A stretch of DNA of 64,000 bases from Leptolyngbya sp. BC1307. GTDB taxonomy: Bacteria > Cyanobacteriota > Cyanobacteriia > Phormidesmidales > Phormidesmidaceae. The notes beneath the pieces were generated by a model. The model saw nothing but the letters and a program-made list of their open reading frames with translations, was not told the origin of the DNA and made no database searches. Positions 1 to 8,872 of this stretch are shown here, piece by piece. Numbering within the stretch: position 1 is the stretch's first letter; every line of letters begins with the position of its first letter. Position numbers and translations under genes: made by a program. The stretch is taken from NCBI RefSeq assembly GCF_002286735.1, contig NZ_NRTA01000005.1, forward strand, positions 124,001 to 188,000. The letters run 5' to 3'.

Positions 1-138
1 ACTTCTACATTTTATGTGCTGGCTCTCGGCTTTCCCTCTGCCTTAAGGATATTTCTCGTCAGCCGTAGGTTACATCTTAAAATCTGTTTGAAAAATAGTC
101 AAACAGATGATAGCCGGAGCAGCCTGACTACAAGCTGA

Positions 139-321
139 CTATTTGCTGTTGTCTTTGATATCTGTTTTCGCGTCTTCTTTGTCGACGAGGGCAGCGGCTT
201 CTATCTGCTCGTCTTCACCTTCAGCCTGTGCTTCGGGATTGTCTTGCGCTCTGCCGTAGGCTTCCTTTAGTTTGCCTTCAGTAGCTTTAGCCGCTGCTTT
301 TGCTTTGTCTTCGAGGCTCAT
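139..321 (-). CDS. CsbD family small stress protein
   Basis: A 60-residue hydrophilic protein starting MSLEDKAKAAAKATEGKLKE. The segment ATEGKLKEAYGRA matches the KxxGxxKExxG pattern of CsbD proteins, which are small general-stress proteins of unknown biochemical role. There is no signal peptide, so it should be cytosolic. The C-terminal half is Asp/Glu/Lys rich and probably disordered. A good ribosome site (gggagaaag) lies 7-8 bases before the ATG on the minus strand. It stands alone, divergent from the DUF389 gene. A secreted relative is encoded at 14762-15196. The family call is fairly sure; the function is unknown. Confidence 0.85.
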   Translation of the reverse strand: MSLEDKAKAAAKATEGKLKEAYGRAQDNPEAQAEGEDEQIEAAALVDKEDAKTDIKDNSK

Positions 322-513
322 GATAATCTTTCTCCCATAGGAGTAATACTACAACTATGATGCTACGTCGTAATATCTGAACAGGACTCTATCAAAGGAT
401 ATTTTTTCTCGCATCGTAGGTTATGTCTATGAAGGTTATAATGCTATCGACTACAGTTGTCTGTCACCCGGTTGTCTGCCTGCTCTAAAAGGGTTTGCTT
501 ATGCCTCGAAAAC

Positions 514-1689
514 ATGCCCAAAAAAGAGAGTAGCTCGCAGCCAGCGCCTAAACGGCCAGCGCCCACAGGGGATGATCGGCCAGTGGCCCGGCGGCTGCCG
601 ATCTTAGCGCTATTACGTCATTACCTACCGCAGCACATTCACCGTCCAATCGTTCGCACGGCTCGCAAGGCCAACCGAGTATGGGCGGTAAACAGCGGTG
701 ATTGGCACTGGATGGCGAACAATCCGGTTCCTCTCAAAAGCCTGAATCGCAATTTGTGGCGCAACGCTGAGCCATCTTTTAACTACTACATCATGCTGTT
801 TCTCTCCGGGATGATTTCTGCCCTGGGACTGCTGGCTGGCAGCACGGCGGCGATTATCGGGGCGATGATCGTCGCGCCGCTGATGGGGCCAATCACGGGC
901 ATGGCTTTTGCCATTACTATGGGCAACCGCCGGTTGCTGAAGCGATCTGGGCTATCGGTGGCAACCGGCGCGGCGATGACGGTGCTGACGGCCTACCTTA
1001 TCTGTGTGGTGGTGGGGCTCAATACGCTAAATCCAGAAATTTTAGAACGGACAAGGCCAACTTTGATCGATCTGGCGATTGGCCTGGCAGCGGGGGCAGC
1101 GGGGGCTTTTGCAACCACCCGGCGGGATGTGGCCAGTGCGCTATCGGGGGTGGCGATCGCCGTAGCGCTAGTGCCGCCGCTGAGTGTGATTGGCATCGGC
1201 CTAGCCTTGGGCTCGCGCGATGTCGTCATCGGCTCGACGCTGCTGTTTTTGACCAACCTTTCTGGCATCATCCTCAGCGGCGGCCTGATTTTTGTCTGGC
1301 AAGACTATGGCACCATGAAAAGAGCCCGGCGAGGACTGCTGGCCTCGACGCTGATGATTACGCTTTTGGGCATTCCGCTGGGGCTGGCGCTGCGAGATTT
1401 GGTGATAGAAGAGCGGGCACGAACGTCGGTAGGGAGTATTATTCGGCAGGAGAACGATATTTTTAGAGAGACTGACATTCGCAGGCTGCAGGTAAACTCG
1501 CGCGGAAAATCCCTGATGGTGACGCTCGAAGTGGCCGCGCCCGCAGGCTCAATCTCGGCAGCGGATGTGGATAGCGTCCATCGTTTTTTAGAAGATAAGC
1601 TAAAGCGCCCGGTAAACCTGGCCGTGAGCGTTTTTCCGGTGGAAGCGTTTTCAATTGACCAAACGGCGCAGACTGCTGAGGCTGAATAG
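514..1689 (+). CDS. DUF389 integral membrane protein
   Basis: About 391 residues. A hydrophilic N-terminal stretch of about 100 residues is followed by the hydrophobic DUF389 core: FLSGMISALGLLAGS, then IIGAMIVAPLMGPITGMAFA, then several more helices to about residue 300. The motif GAMIVAPLMGPI is the hallmark of the family (TIGR00341-like). A soluble C-terminal domain of about 90 residues follows. DUF389 proteins lie in the plasma membrane and have no agreed biochemical function. An upstream in-frame TTG at 457 would add 19 residues (MSVTRLSACSKRVCL...). I prefer the ATG at 514 because that extension is not protein-like, but no strong ribosome site decides it. Confidence 0.85.
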   Translation: MPKKESSSQPAPKRPAPTGDDRPVARRLPILALLRHYLPQHIHRPIVRTARKANRVWAVNSGDWHWMANNPVPLKSLNRNLWRNAEPSFNYYIMLFLSGMISALGLLAGSTAAIIGAMIVAPLMGPITGMAFAITMGNRRLLKRSGLSVATGAAMTVLTAYLICVVVGLNTLNPEILERTRPTLIDLAIGLAAGAAGAFATTRRDVASALSGVAIAVALVPPLSVIGIGLALGSRDVVIGSTLLFLTNLSGIILSGGLIFVWQDYGTMKRARRGLLASTLMITLLGIPLGLALRDLVIEERARTSVGSIIRQENDIFRETDIRRLQVNSRGKSLMVTLEVAAPAGSISAADVDSVHRFLEDKLKRPVNLAVSVFPVEAFSIDQTAQTAEAE

Positions 1690-1715
1690 CCGCTAGCGTC
1701 TCTGTCTGAGATCGC

Positions 1716-2846
1716 CTACCGGCTCACTTTAGGCAGAGACAGGGTAAAGGTGCTGCCCTTTCCAACTTCAGACTCTAGCGTCAGCGTACCCTCGTGCATT
1801 TCTGCAATTCGCTTAGACAGGTGTAGCCCCAAGCCGCTGCCAGCCCGCATGTGGTCGCCCTGGTAAAACCAGTCAAAAATTTGGCTTTGCGCCTCCGGGT
1901 CAATACCGGCACCCGTGTCTTTAACCGCGATGTGAATAGCCTCGGGCGATCGCACTGCTTCAGTAGGCTCATGGCTAACCGACAGCAGCACCGATATGCT
2001 ACCGGTGTCGGTAAATTTAATCGCGTTACCCAATAGATTGGTCAGGAGTCGTCTTAGCTCAATGCGATCGCCTTCGGTCTGATAGTATTCGCTGCTGGTT
2101 TGTCCATCGCTCGGCTGAGTCTCTAACTCTAGCGTCAGATTTTTCTCTTCGGCCAGAGGCTTGAGCTCTTGGACGACTTCTTTAGAGAGCGTGTAGATAG
2201 AAAGGGATGATCGCACCAGCTTTTTGTGTCCGGCCTCGTGGCGGTAGATCTGCAGCAGCGTGTTGGTCATCTGCAGCAGATTTTCGTTGTTGGTAATAAC
2301 GTTGTCGATGGCCTCCTTCATTTCTTCGGGTGGCGTACCAAAAATGCCCTCTAGGCACAGAGACAGCACCCTATTGGCAGCGACCAGGGGCGTGCGCAGG
2401 TCGTGCGTGAGCCGCGCGACAAAGTCATCTCGCTGGCGAATCATCTCTGTCTGCTCATCTATACTGCGCTTGAGCCGGAGCAGCGATCGCACCCTGGCCA
2501 TCAATTCATCAATATCAAACGGCTTCCGAATAAAGTCATCCGCGCCAGAGTCCAAGCCATCTGCCAGACTCGGCTGATCGTGAGCCGTTACGAGCAAAAT
2601 CGGAATGTAGGGCAGCTTTTTATCCTGGCGGATGCGCCGGGTTACCTCGTAACCATCGATACCGGGCATCATCACGTCTAGCAAAATCAGCTCAGGAGGG
2701 CTATCTGCCACGTAATTCAGAGCAGCTTTCCCATTATTGACGCAATCAAGGTGGTATTCGTCTACTTCTGACAAAATAGAATCTAAAATAAACAAATTGT
2801 CTTGAACGTCATCGACAGCGAGTATCGTCACAGAGTTATTAGACAT
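1716..2846 (-). CDS. Response regulator-histidine kinase hybrid (REC-HisKA-HATPase)
   Basis: 376 residues. The N-terminal receiver domain (residues 6-122) has the acidic pair VDD at 11-13, phospho-acceptor D57 in LLDVMMPG and the switch Lys in RKPF at about 108. A HisKA domain follows with H148 in LTHDLRTPL, then a HATPase_c domain with the N box (LLGNAIKF), the G1 box (DTGAGI) and the G2 box (GSGLGLHLS). There is no membrane segment, so it is a cytosolic kinase that probably takes input by phosphorelay or protein contact. It is the last of a run of minus-strand signalling genes, but 336 bp separate it from the next, so it probably has its own promoter. The partner regulator is unknown. Confidence 0.9.
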   Translation of the reverse strand: MSNNSVTILAVDDVQDNLFILDSILSEVDEYHLDCVNNGKAALNYVADSPPELILLDVMMPGIDGYEVTRRIRQDKKLPYIPILLVTAHDQPSLADGLDSGADDFIRKPFDIDELMARVRSLLRLKRSIDEQTEMIRQRDDFVARLTHDLRTPLVAANRVLSLCLEGIFGTPPEEMKEAIDNVITNNENLLQMTNTLLQIYRHEAGHKKLVRSSLSIYTLSKEVVQELKPLAEEKNLTLELETQPSDGQTSSEYYQTEGDRIELRRLLTNLLGNAIKFTDTGSISVLLSVSHEPTEAVRSPEAIHIAVKDTGAGIDPEAQSQIFDWFYQGDHMRAGSGLGLHLSKRIAEMHEGTLTLESEVGKGSTFTLSLPKVSR

Positions 2847-3182
2847 GTAGTAAAGACAACTTAAATAGAAGCGTATTAGCAGCTATGTTTATAGATGTGG
2901 AGCTGTCAGTGCCAGTTCCCTTTAAGCTGAGCGTTGACACCCATTTTGCTGACCAAAGGCGTTGACAAAAGACTTTCCCAACTTGGTTATATGGAGAGTA
3001 GCACTACTTCTGTAGCGCTTGTTTATAACCAGGGACATAGGCTGATCTTTCGCAAGGTCTGACTTAGGTCAGTCGGTGGCGTGAATGTGGGATATCAGGG
3101 GTAGGCGGCAGGAGACAGAAAGGTGCTTCTGGCTGCTGAATACTGGGGTAGCCCTTAAAACGGAGGGCTTAAGATCGCTGGC
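2847..3182. other. Intergenic region between two kinase genes
   Basis: 336 bp without a credible ORF. On the plus strand TTGACA (2962-2967) and TTATAT (2987-2992) are 19 bp apart, a promoter-like pair that points away from the flanking minus-strand genes. A small inverted repeat CTGAC/GTCAG lies at about 3059-3072. A hairpin with arms AGCCCT/AGGGCT lies just after the 3183 gene but has no T-run. A small RNA is possible but unproven. Confidence 0.3.
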
Positions 3183-4487
3183 TTACGGGAGTTTGCGCCT
3201 GACAACAGATTCGACAGGCTCTGGGAAAACCAGCTCGCCGATCTGGTTGACCTCTTGAGGCGTTACTTTTCTAGGCAGCTCTATTCTAAACGTAGAGCCT
3301 TGCCCTAGCTGGCTACTGACCGTAATTTCTCCGTGCATGATCTTGACAAGAGAGTAGGTGATAGCGAGCCCGAGTCCGGTTCCGGAGTGCTTGCGCGTCA
3401 CCTTTTGGTCGGCTTGGTGAAACGCATCAAAAATATATGTTAGGTCGGCCTCGCTAATGCCGCAGCCGGTGTCAGTCACCGAAATCACTATCTTGTCCGC
3501 TCGGTCGCCATTTCTAGACAGCTCTTTGGCCTGTACCCGCACCCGGCCCTGGTCGGTAAACTTAATCGCATTTGAAATGAGATTGACTAAAATCTGCCGC
3601 AGGCGCCCCCGGTCATTGACGACTGTCGGATTACTCAGCCTGATGTCGGTCTCTAAGCAGAGGTTCTTTTGCGCAGCGAGAGATCTCAGCTCCTCTGTTG
3701 TCTCCTCAATCAGCTGTGGTAATCCTACAGCCTCAGGCTCTAGCTCTAAGCGGCCCGCTTCAATTTTAGAAAAGGCTAAGATGTCGTTGATTAGCTCCAG
3801 CAGATTGCGACCGTTGGCCAGCACCCGGCTGAGCATATCCCCCTGGTAGCCGGTCAGCGGCCCTTTTGACTTGCTCAGTAAGATTTGAGAGAAGCCAATA
3901 ATGGCATTGAGCGGAGTTCTCAGCTCGTGAGACATGGTGGCCAAAAATTCTGACTTGAGCCGTGATACTTCCTGTAGCTGCAGGTTTTGCTTATAGATGT
4001 AGCGGCGCTGCCGGTCTAGCTCCCAGTTTTGCCGTTCTAAGAGGCTGTTTTTTTCCCTGAGGTCCTGATTGACCTGCTCAATTTTGAGCTCTGCCCGGTG
4101 TACCAGGATGGCGCTACGCACTAAGCGGTCAACGGTTTCTGCAGAGAGCTTGCGCTTGGGCAAATAGTCAGAGGCACCGGCTTTCATCAGGCTTACAGCT
4201 GTTTGCTCGTCGCCTTGGCCGGTGAGGACAATCAGCGGCACCCGGATACCCTCGTGACGAATTTGCTTGACCAGCGCCAGGCCGCTTTTGTCGGGCAGGT
4301 GATAGTCCAAAAAGATGCAGTTGTAGTCGGTTTTCTCAATCGCTGCTAGCGCTGTATCCGCGTTCGTAGCTTCTGAAACGGAGAGGTTGAGCGTGGAGGC
4401 GCTGAGCGATCGCTGAAGCGCCATGCGATCAACTTCATCATCGTCCACAATTAATATATTTAAGGTTTTTTCAAAGAGATTAGGCAT
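3183..4487 (-). CDS. Response regulator-histidine kinase hybrid (REC-coiled coil-HisKA-HATPase)
   Basis: 434 residues from the ATG at 4487. Ten further codons upstream (MICGWLSLIK) are possible, but the receiver domain fits the shorter start. REC spans residues 9-125, with VDDDE at 14-18, D61 in LDYHLPD and Lys in PKRKL. A coiled coil at about 130-178 (EQVNQDLREKNSLLERQ) leads into HisKA with H187 in MSHELRTPLNAI, then HATPase_c with LISNAIKF, DTGCGI and GTGLGLAI. There is no membrane segment or sensor domain, so the input is probably phosphotransfer to D61. It is encoded in the same direction as the neighbouring signalling genes at 1716 and 4768 but separated from each by about 280-340 bp. 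Confidence 0.9.
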   Translation of the reverse strand: MPNLFEKTLNILIVDDDEVDRMALQRSLSASTLNLSVSEATNADTALAAIEKTDYNCIFLDYHLPDKSGLALVKQIRHEGIRVPLIVLTGQGDEQTAVSLMKAGASDYLPKRKLSAETVDRLVRSAILVHRAELKIEQVNQDLREKNSLLERQNWELDRQRRYIYKQNLQLQEVSRLKSEFLATMSHELRTPLNAIIGFSQILLSKSKGPLTGYQGDMLSRVLANGRNLLELINDILAFSKIEAGRLELEPEAVGLPQLIEETTEELRSLAAQKNLCLETDIRLSNPTVVNDRGRLRQILVNLISNAIKFTDQGRVRVQAKELSRNGDRADKIVISVTDTGCGISEADLTYIFDAFHQADQKVTRKHSGTGLGLAITYSLVKIMHGEITVSSQLGQGSTFRIELPRKVTPQEVNQIGELVFPEPVESVVRRKLP

Positions 4488-4767
4488 CTTTATCAAGCTT
4501 AGCCAACCGCATATCAAACTCTAACAGCCAAAAACTGGTAAGACTTAACCATCAGTTACTACCGAGCCGCTCGTCCTATCACCTTAAGTACTATTAAGAC
4601 TAGACCATTAAGATTCAAGAGCCGCCTACACCAGCTTAACCAAGATTACCTGACAGGCGGGCTGCTTTGACAGCGTCAATAGTAACGAGCTCATCACAAC
4701 ATGCCTATTCTTAAGATACATTCCTATTTAGCGATATCCGTGATCTTCTGCAACGGCAGCGGGCTAG

Positions 4768-5199
4768 CTAGGGAATCTCAGATAGCGTCCAGTAGCGATT
4801 GAGTGCCGCCATCACTTCTGCAAACTGAATAAACGTCACCGGTTTGAGTATGTAGCCCGCTACGTTGAAATTGTAAGCTTCGACGCGATCTCTCTCCTGG
4901 TCAGAAGTGGTGAGCACAATCACAGGAATAGGCCGCAGCTCGGGATCTTTCCTCAGCTCTTCTAAGAACTCAATGCCGCCCATTTTCGGCATGTTTAAAT
5001 CTAGTAAGATCAGGCGACGCAATTTAGGCATCTCTACCGCTTCCGACTCGCCCCGGAGAATTTCTAAAGCCTCTAATCCATTGCCAGCGACAAAGATGGG
5101 ATTGGTGATATTCGCTCTTTTGAAAGAGCGCTGGACATTCATCACATCTACTCTGTCATCCTCTACTAACAATATATTGGTGGTGACCATCTCCGGCAT
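4768..5199 (-). CDS. Rcp1-like single-domain response regulator
   Basis: 143 residues, a receiver domain only: VEDDRVD at 12-18, phospho-acceptor D67 in LLDLNMP, T97 and K119 in LKP. ILLVEDDxxD and the LxDLNMPxxxGxEFLxxLR helix are typical of the Rcp1 family, the small regulators that pair with cyanobacterial phytochrome-type kinases. The triple-PAS kinase at 5313-7400 lies about 110 bp upstream in the same direction and has the matching transmitter type, so the two probably form one operon and a cognate pair. The ATG at 5199 has gaggag 11 bases upstream. A longer start at 5241 and a shorter one at 5190 are possible. Confidence 0.85.
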   Translation of the reverse strand: MPEMVTTNILLVEDDRVDVMNVQRSFKRANITNPIFVAGNGLEALEILRGESEAVEMPKLRRLILLDLNMPKMGGIEFLEELRKDPELRPIPVIVLTTSDQERDRVEAYNFNVAGYILKPVTFIQFAEVMAALNRYWTLSEIP

Positions 5200-5312
5200 T
5201 GCCCTGTATACTCCTCGCTTAAATGCTAGTGGTTTCAACACGAAATACCGACTCTCTGGCGATAGAGTCTGCTTCTAGCTGAAGAGAGTGGGCAAAAACT
5301 GACTTCCAACTC

Positions 5313-7400
5313 CTACTTAACTGCTGTAAGGGGGTCTTTGGGCCAGGTAAAGCAAAAAGTCGCGCCTTCCCCAACGGCTGACTCTAGCGTGATTTCGCCC
5401 CCTTCGGCAGTGACTATCTTTTTCACGAGCGATAGGCCAATGCCGGTACTCTCTAGATCGTCGCGCGGTTTTAGCGTCTGAAAGATGGCGAAAATTTTGT
5501 GGTGGTAGGCAGGCGCGATGCCAGGCCCATCGTCGGCAACCGTAAACTGGTAAAAATCGCCCAGATCTGCTGCCGATATCTGCACGCGCCCGCCCGGCTG
5601 ATGATGGTGCTTGATAGCATTGCTAATCAGGTTAGAAAAGACCTGCATGAGCAGTACGCGCCTGGCCTCTAGCTCTGGCATGGGCGGTAAGACTTCGACA
5701 GTAAAACTCTTTGGCGGCGATATCGAATCGACAATATCAGTGAGCAGCTCATCTACCGATACGGCTTCATGACTCTGACGGGTGCGGCCAATGCGCGAAT
5801 ACTTCAGGAGCCCGTTGATCAGGCCCTCCATCCGATGCACCCGGTTGGTGAGCAGATCTAGCTGCTCTTTGTTTTCAGGTGGGAGGCGATCGCCCAAGTC
5901 TTCTTCTATCCAGGTGGCCAGGTTGGCGATCGCTCGCAGCGGCGCTTTGAGATCGTGAGAGGTGACGTAGGTAAACTGGTCGAGTTCCTGGTTGCGCTGC
6001 TCTAGAGCCGCCATGGTGCGGGTGAGCAGCAGATTGGCTTTGAGCAGGTCGTTTTTTTGCGATCGCAGAGCCAAGTTAGCCTGTTTGCGCTGGGTAATAC
6101 CTTGAATAGTGGTAATAAAATAAAGCAGCTGACCCTGCTGGTCGCAGACCGGCGAAGCGGTGACCTGTGTCCACAGAACTTCGCCGTCTTTGGTCAGATA
6201 GCGCTTTTCAAAACCGGCGTGCAGTTTCTCCCCGTTGATCAGCTGCTGATAGTGCGCTTGGGCAATGCTAACGTCGTCTGGATGGGTTAACTCAAAAGCG
6301 TTTGTCTGTAGTAGCTCCGGCATGCTGTAGCCGAGCAAGTCACACAGTCGCTGATTGACCTGTATCCACTGGCCGCCACTATTGAGTCGAGCCATGCCGA
6401 CAGCTGCCTGCTCAAAAATAATTCTCAGCTGCGTCTGTTGCTCCTGACGCAGGGCTTCCTGCTGCTTACGCACCGTGATATTTTCAAAAACGATGCCAAC
6501 GCACCGGTCAGGCAGCGGAAATGCCTTCACCGAAAAGATGCCTTTCTCCACTCGTTCATCTTCGTAAGACACTTCCCCCAGGTTATGCTTCTGCCCGGAG
6601 CGAACCATGTCTGCATAGATTTGCGGCACCTCACTGTCGATGAACGCTGGGAAAGCCTCCAGGATGGGTTTGCCTACAATATCTTCTACCGGTACGCCAA
6701 TCAATTCGCTGGCCGCTGGATTGGTCACGATTAGCCGCAGACTATGGGCGTCATCGGCTGATTCTAACTGCCAAATTTGAAACCCTATCTGCATATTCTG
6801 TACGGCATTTGCATATAGCTGCAGCTCTGCTTGAGACTGCTCTATGCGTTCGTCCGCCTGCCGCTTTGCCTGGAGCAGATCCAGATGGCGATACCGGGCG
6901 GTCTTGATCTGCTCAGTGCTTTGCTCAACCTGCCTTTCTAGGGTCGTATTAAACAGGTCAGCCTTACTTTTGACGGGATTGGGCTCCGTCTCATCGGGGG
7001 TCACATCACGGGCCACACAGTACAGCATTCGGCTGGCCTGGGCATTGTCAGCCATCGCTCTAGTGCCATTGATCGCTGAGATTTGCCACGTTAGCGATCG
7101 CCAGTCGCCCGGTTGAGTGCGGTAACGACCGGTTAACTGCCCGTCTGACTGCCCATCTGACTGGTCAGCTAGCAGCCGATCTATCTCAGCTTGGTGACTC
7201 GCCTGGTCACCCGGATGAACTAACGCTGTGAGCGGACGAGCATAGAGGTCGTCAGTGCTGTAGCCCAACGTTTGCCGAAAGGCCAGATTGACCTGTCTGC
7301 AGCAGCCCGACGCATCTAAAACGCAAATCAGGTCAGAAACGAAATCAAACAATTGCTCTAGCTCAGCCGTAGAGAGGCTGACCGCAGAGAGTCTGCTCAT
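5313..7400 (-). CDS. Triple-PAS histidine kinase with phytochrome-type transmitter
   Basis: 695 residues. There are three PAS-like domains at about 15-135, 190-310 and 325-440, the last with a PAC motif (KDGEVLWTQVTASPVCD). A coiled coil follows, then a HisKA domain with H482 in VTSHDLKAPLRAI, then HATPase_c with LISNAIKH, DDGPGIAP and STGIGLSLV. The DQFTYVTSHDLKAPLR signature is the Cph1/bacteriophytochrome transmitter type. However, no GAF domain or bilin-binding Cys is present, so it is not a phytochrome. With no membrane segments it should sense a cytosolic cue, possibly through a PAS cofactor. Its likely output is the Rcp1-like regulator just downstream. Confidence 0.9.
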   Translation of the reverse strand: MSRLSAVSLSTAELEQLFDFVSDLICVLDASGCCRQVNLAFRQTLGYSTDDLYARPLTALVHPGDQASHQAEIDRLLADQSDGQSDGQLTGRYRTQPGDWRSLTWQISAINGTRAMADNAQASRMLYCVARDVTPDETEPNPVKSKADLFNTTLERQVEQSTEQIKTARYRHLDLLQAKRQADERIEQSQAELQLYANAVQNMQIGFQIWQLESADDAHSLRLIVTNPAASELIGVPVEDIVGKPILEAFPAFIDSEVPQIYADMVRSGQKHNLGEVSYEDERVEKGIFSVKAFPLPDRCVGIVFENITVRKQQEALRQEQQTQLRIIFEQAAVGMARLNSGGQWIQVNQRLCDLLGYSMPELLQTNAFELTHPDDVSIAQAHYQQLINGEKLHAGFEKRYLTKDGEVLWTQVTASPVCDQQGQLLYFITTIQGITQRKQANLALRSQKNDLLKANLLLTRTMAALEQRNQELDQFTYVTSHDLKAPLRAIANLATWIEEDLGDRLPPENKEQLDLLTNRVHRMEGLINGLLKYSRIGRTRQSHEAVSVDELLTDIVDSISPPKSFTVEVLPPMPELEARRVLLMQVFSNLISNAIKHHHQPGGRVQISAADLGDFYQFTVADDGPGIAPAYHHKIFAIFQTLKPRDDLESTGIGLSLVKKIVTAEGGEITLESAVGEGATFCFTWPKDPLTAVK

Positions 7401-8038
7401 AGTGAAAAAGAGAGGTGAGAAGATGGAATTAGCAGTTTCAGATGGCTTTTTGTGAAAGCAGCTCTATCTATAACTATGTAGATTTAACTATGTAGATTTA
7501 TACAGGATTTTAGACATTTTATTGAGGCATTTGAGCGGTCATCGGCGTTGGCGCAAGTGATCGGCGCAAAAGAGTGATCGCGACTCTGCCTAAAACCAGT
7601 TGCCTCACATGCAAGCTTAAAACTTAATCTATGAATATTAAGTTATTTATAGATCCTCTGAATTGGGAACGTCTGTTTCTTTGGATACACGACCCTGCGC
7701 AGTTTATCATCTGATCTGAGCTATGAATCTCTAGACTCTGATATGCCTGATATGTCTGCTTCTGAGGCTAGCTCGAAGATGACTGGCAAGCCGCTTTATA
7801 GGCTTTGTTGGCGGGCGATCGCGCTACTGGCTCATGGGCCTCTCTCCCTTTAGGACTGCGCTAACTTCTTTCCCTGGCTATCTAGACGCCTCTACCTTTA
7901 GAAAGAGTTGCCAGCGGTCTTTGTCATTCGGCTGGCAGATGCCCCGGTTGCCAATATGCTGCAACTTAATCTGAGTAGCCCCTTACTGAAGATTGCTACA
8001 CTGACCTTATTCACAAGACTTTAGGCATTACGAAAGGC
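7401..8038. other. Long intergenic region between divergent signalling genes
   Basis: About 640 bp upstream of both the kinase (minus strand) and the NarL-type regulator (plus strand). It should carry both promoters. A perfect 14-bp tandem duplication TAACTATGTAGATT occupies 7471-7498, about 70-100 bp upstream of the kinase start. I see no credible ORF or RNA gene. Confidence 0.5.
7471..7498. repeat. 14-bp perfect tandem duplication
   Basis: TAACTATGTAGATT is repeated twice head to tail (7471-7484 and 7485-7498) in the kinase leader region. It could be a duplicated protein-binding site or a product of replication slippage. Confidence 0.85.
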
Positions 8039-8755
8039 ATGGCAGAAATTGACGAAGAAATTAGTGTTGCACTGATTGAAGATCATGACCTGACCCGGAT
8101 GGGCTTGAGAGCAGCCTTTCGACAGGCAGGGCTGAGGTTTTTAGGCGAAGCGGGCAATGGTGAGAAGGGTATTGCACTGCTAGAGGAAATGCGGCCAGAT
8201 GTTGCCGTTGTCGATGTGGGGCTGCCCGATATTGACGGCATTGAGCTCATTCAGCGATTCAAGAAAAATAATCCTGACAGCGAGACTCGCATTTTGATGC
8301 TGACCATGCACGACAGCGAAAAGGCCGTGCTTGCAGCCTTTGCCGCTGGTGCAGATTCGTACTGTACCAAAGAGATTGAGACTCAGGACCTGGTCACGGC
8401 CATTCGTGAGACCAATGCCGGTAACTCATGGATTGATCCGTCTATTGCTAGCTTGGTGCTCTCTCAGGTCAAGCCTACAGTTGCGGTAGGTGAGTCCTTT
8501 AACAGCCGCACCGTTGAGATTCGCGCGGTAGATCCAGAATATGAGCAGATCATTGAGTCTTACCCACTGACCGAGCGTGAGCTAGAGATTTTGGAGTGCA
8601 TCGTCTCTGGCTGTAGCAATGCGCAAATTGCTGAAAAGCTTTTTGTCACCGTCGGTACGGTCAAAACCCACGTCCGCAACATTTTGAACAAGCTGGGCGC
8701 GAGCGATCGCACTCAGGCCGCCGTTCGGGCTTTGCGCTCAGGGCTAATTAGCTAG
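8039..8755 (+). CDS. NarL/LuxR-type DNA-binding response regulator
   Basis: 238 residues. The receiver domain (residues 8-125) has EDHD at 14-17, phospho-acceptor D59 in VVDVGLPD, T89 and K111. A linker of about 45 residues leads to a LuxR-type helix-turn-helix at about 175-235 (LTERELEILECIVSGCSNAQ, then KTHVRNILNKLGASDRTQAA). This is the NarL subfamily of cytosolic transcription factors. No kinase is co-transcribed. It is divergent from the triple-PAS kinase, and a good terminator follows at 8796. Its target genes cannot be read from the sequence. Confidence 0.92.
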   Translation: MAEIDEEISVALIEDHDLTRMGLRAAFRQAGLRFLGEAGNGEKGIALLEEMRPDVAVVDVGLPDIDGIELIQRFKKNNPDSETRILMLTMHDSEKAVLAAFAAGADSYCTKEIETQDLVTAIRETNAGNSWIDPSIASLVLSQVKPTVAVGESFNSRTVEIRAVDPEYEQIIESYPLTERELEILECIVSGCSNAQIAEKLFVTVGTVKTHVRNILNKLGASDRTQAAVRALRSGLIS

Positions 8756-8795
8756 CGCTGGCAGACAGCCATTAATTGTTCGAGCTTGGCTCTCC

Positions 8796-8825
8796 ACAGG
8801 CAATCCATTGGGTTGCCTGTTTTGA
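8796..8825 (+). terminator. Rho-independent-type terminator after the NarL regulator
   Basis: An 8-bp perfect stem ACAGGCAA (8796-8803) / TTGCCTGT (8813-8820) with a 9-base loop is followed by TTTGATATTTTT. It separates the regulator from the YihY gene. Confidence 0.75.
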
Positions 8826-8872
8826 TATTTTTCCTTTGATATTTTTTCTGTTTTTATCTTGTCATAGCAGCT

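Noticed and set aside
5313-7400. Phytochrome photoreceptor
   Set aside because: The transmitter is phytochrome-like, but there is no GAF or PHY domain and no bilin-binding Cys; the sensors are PAS domains.
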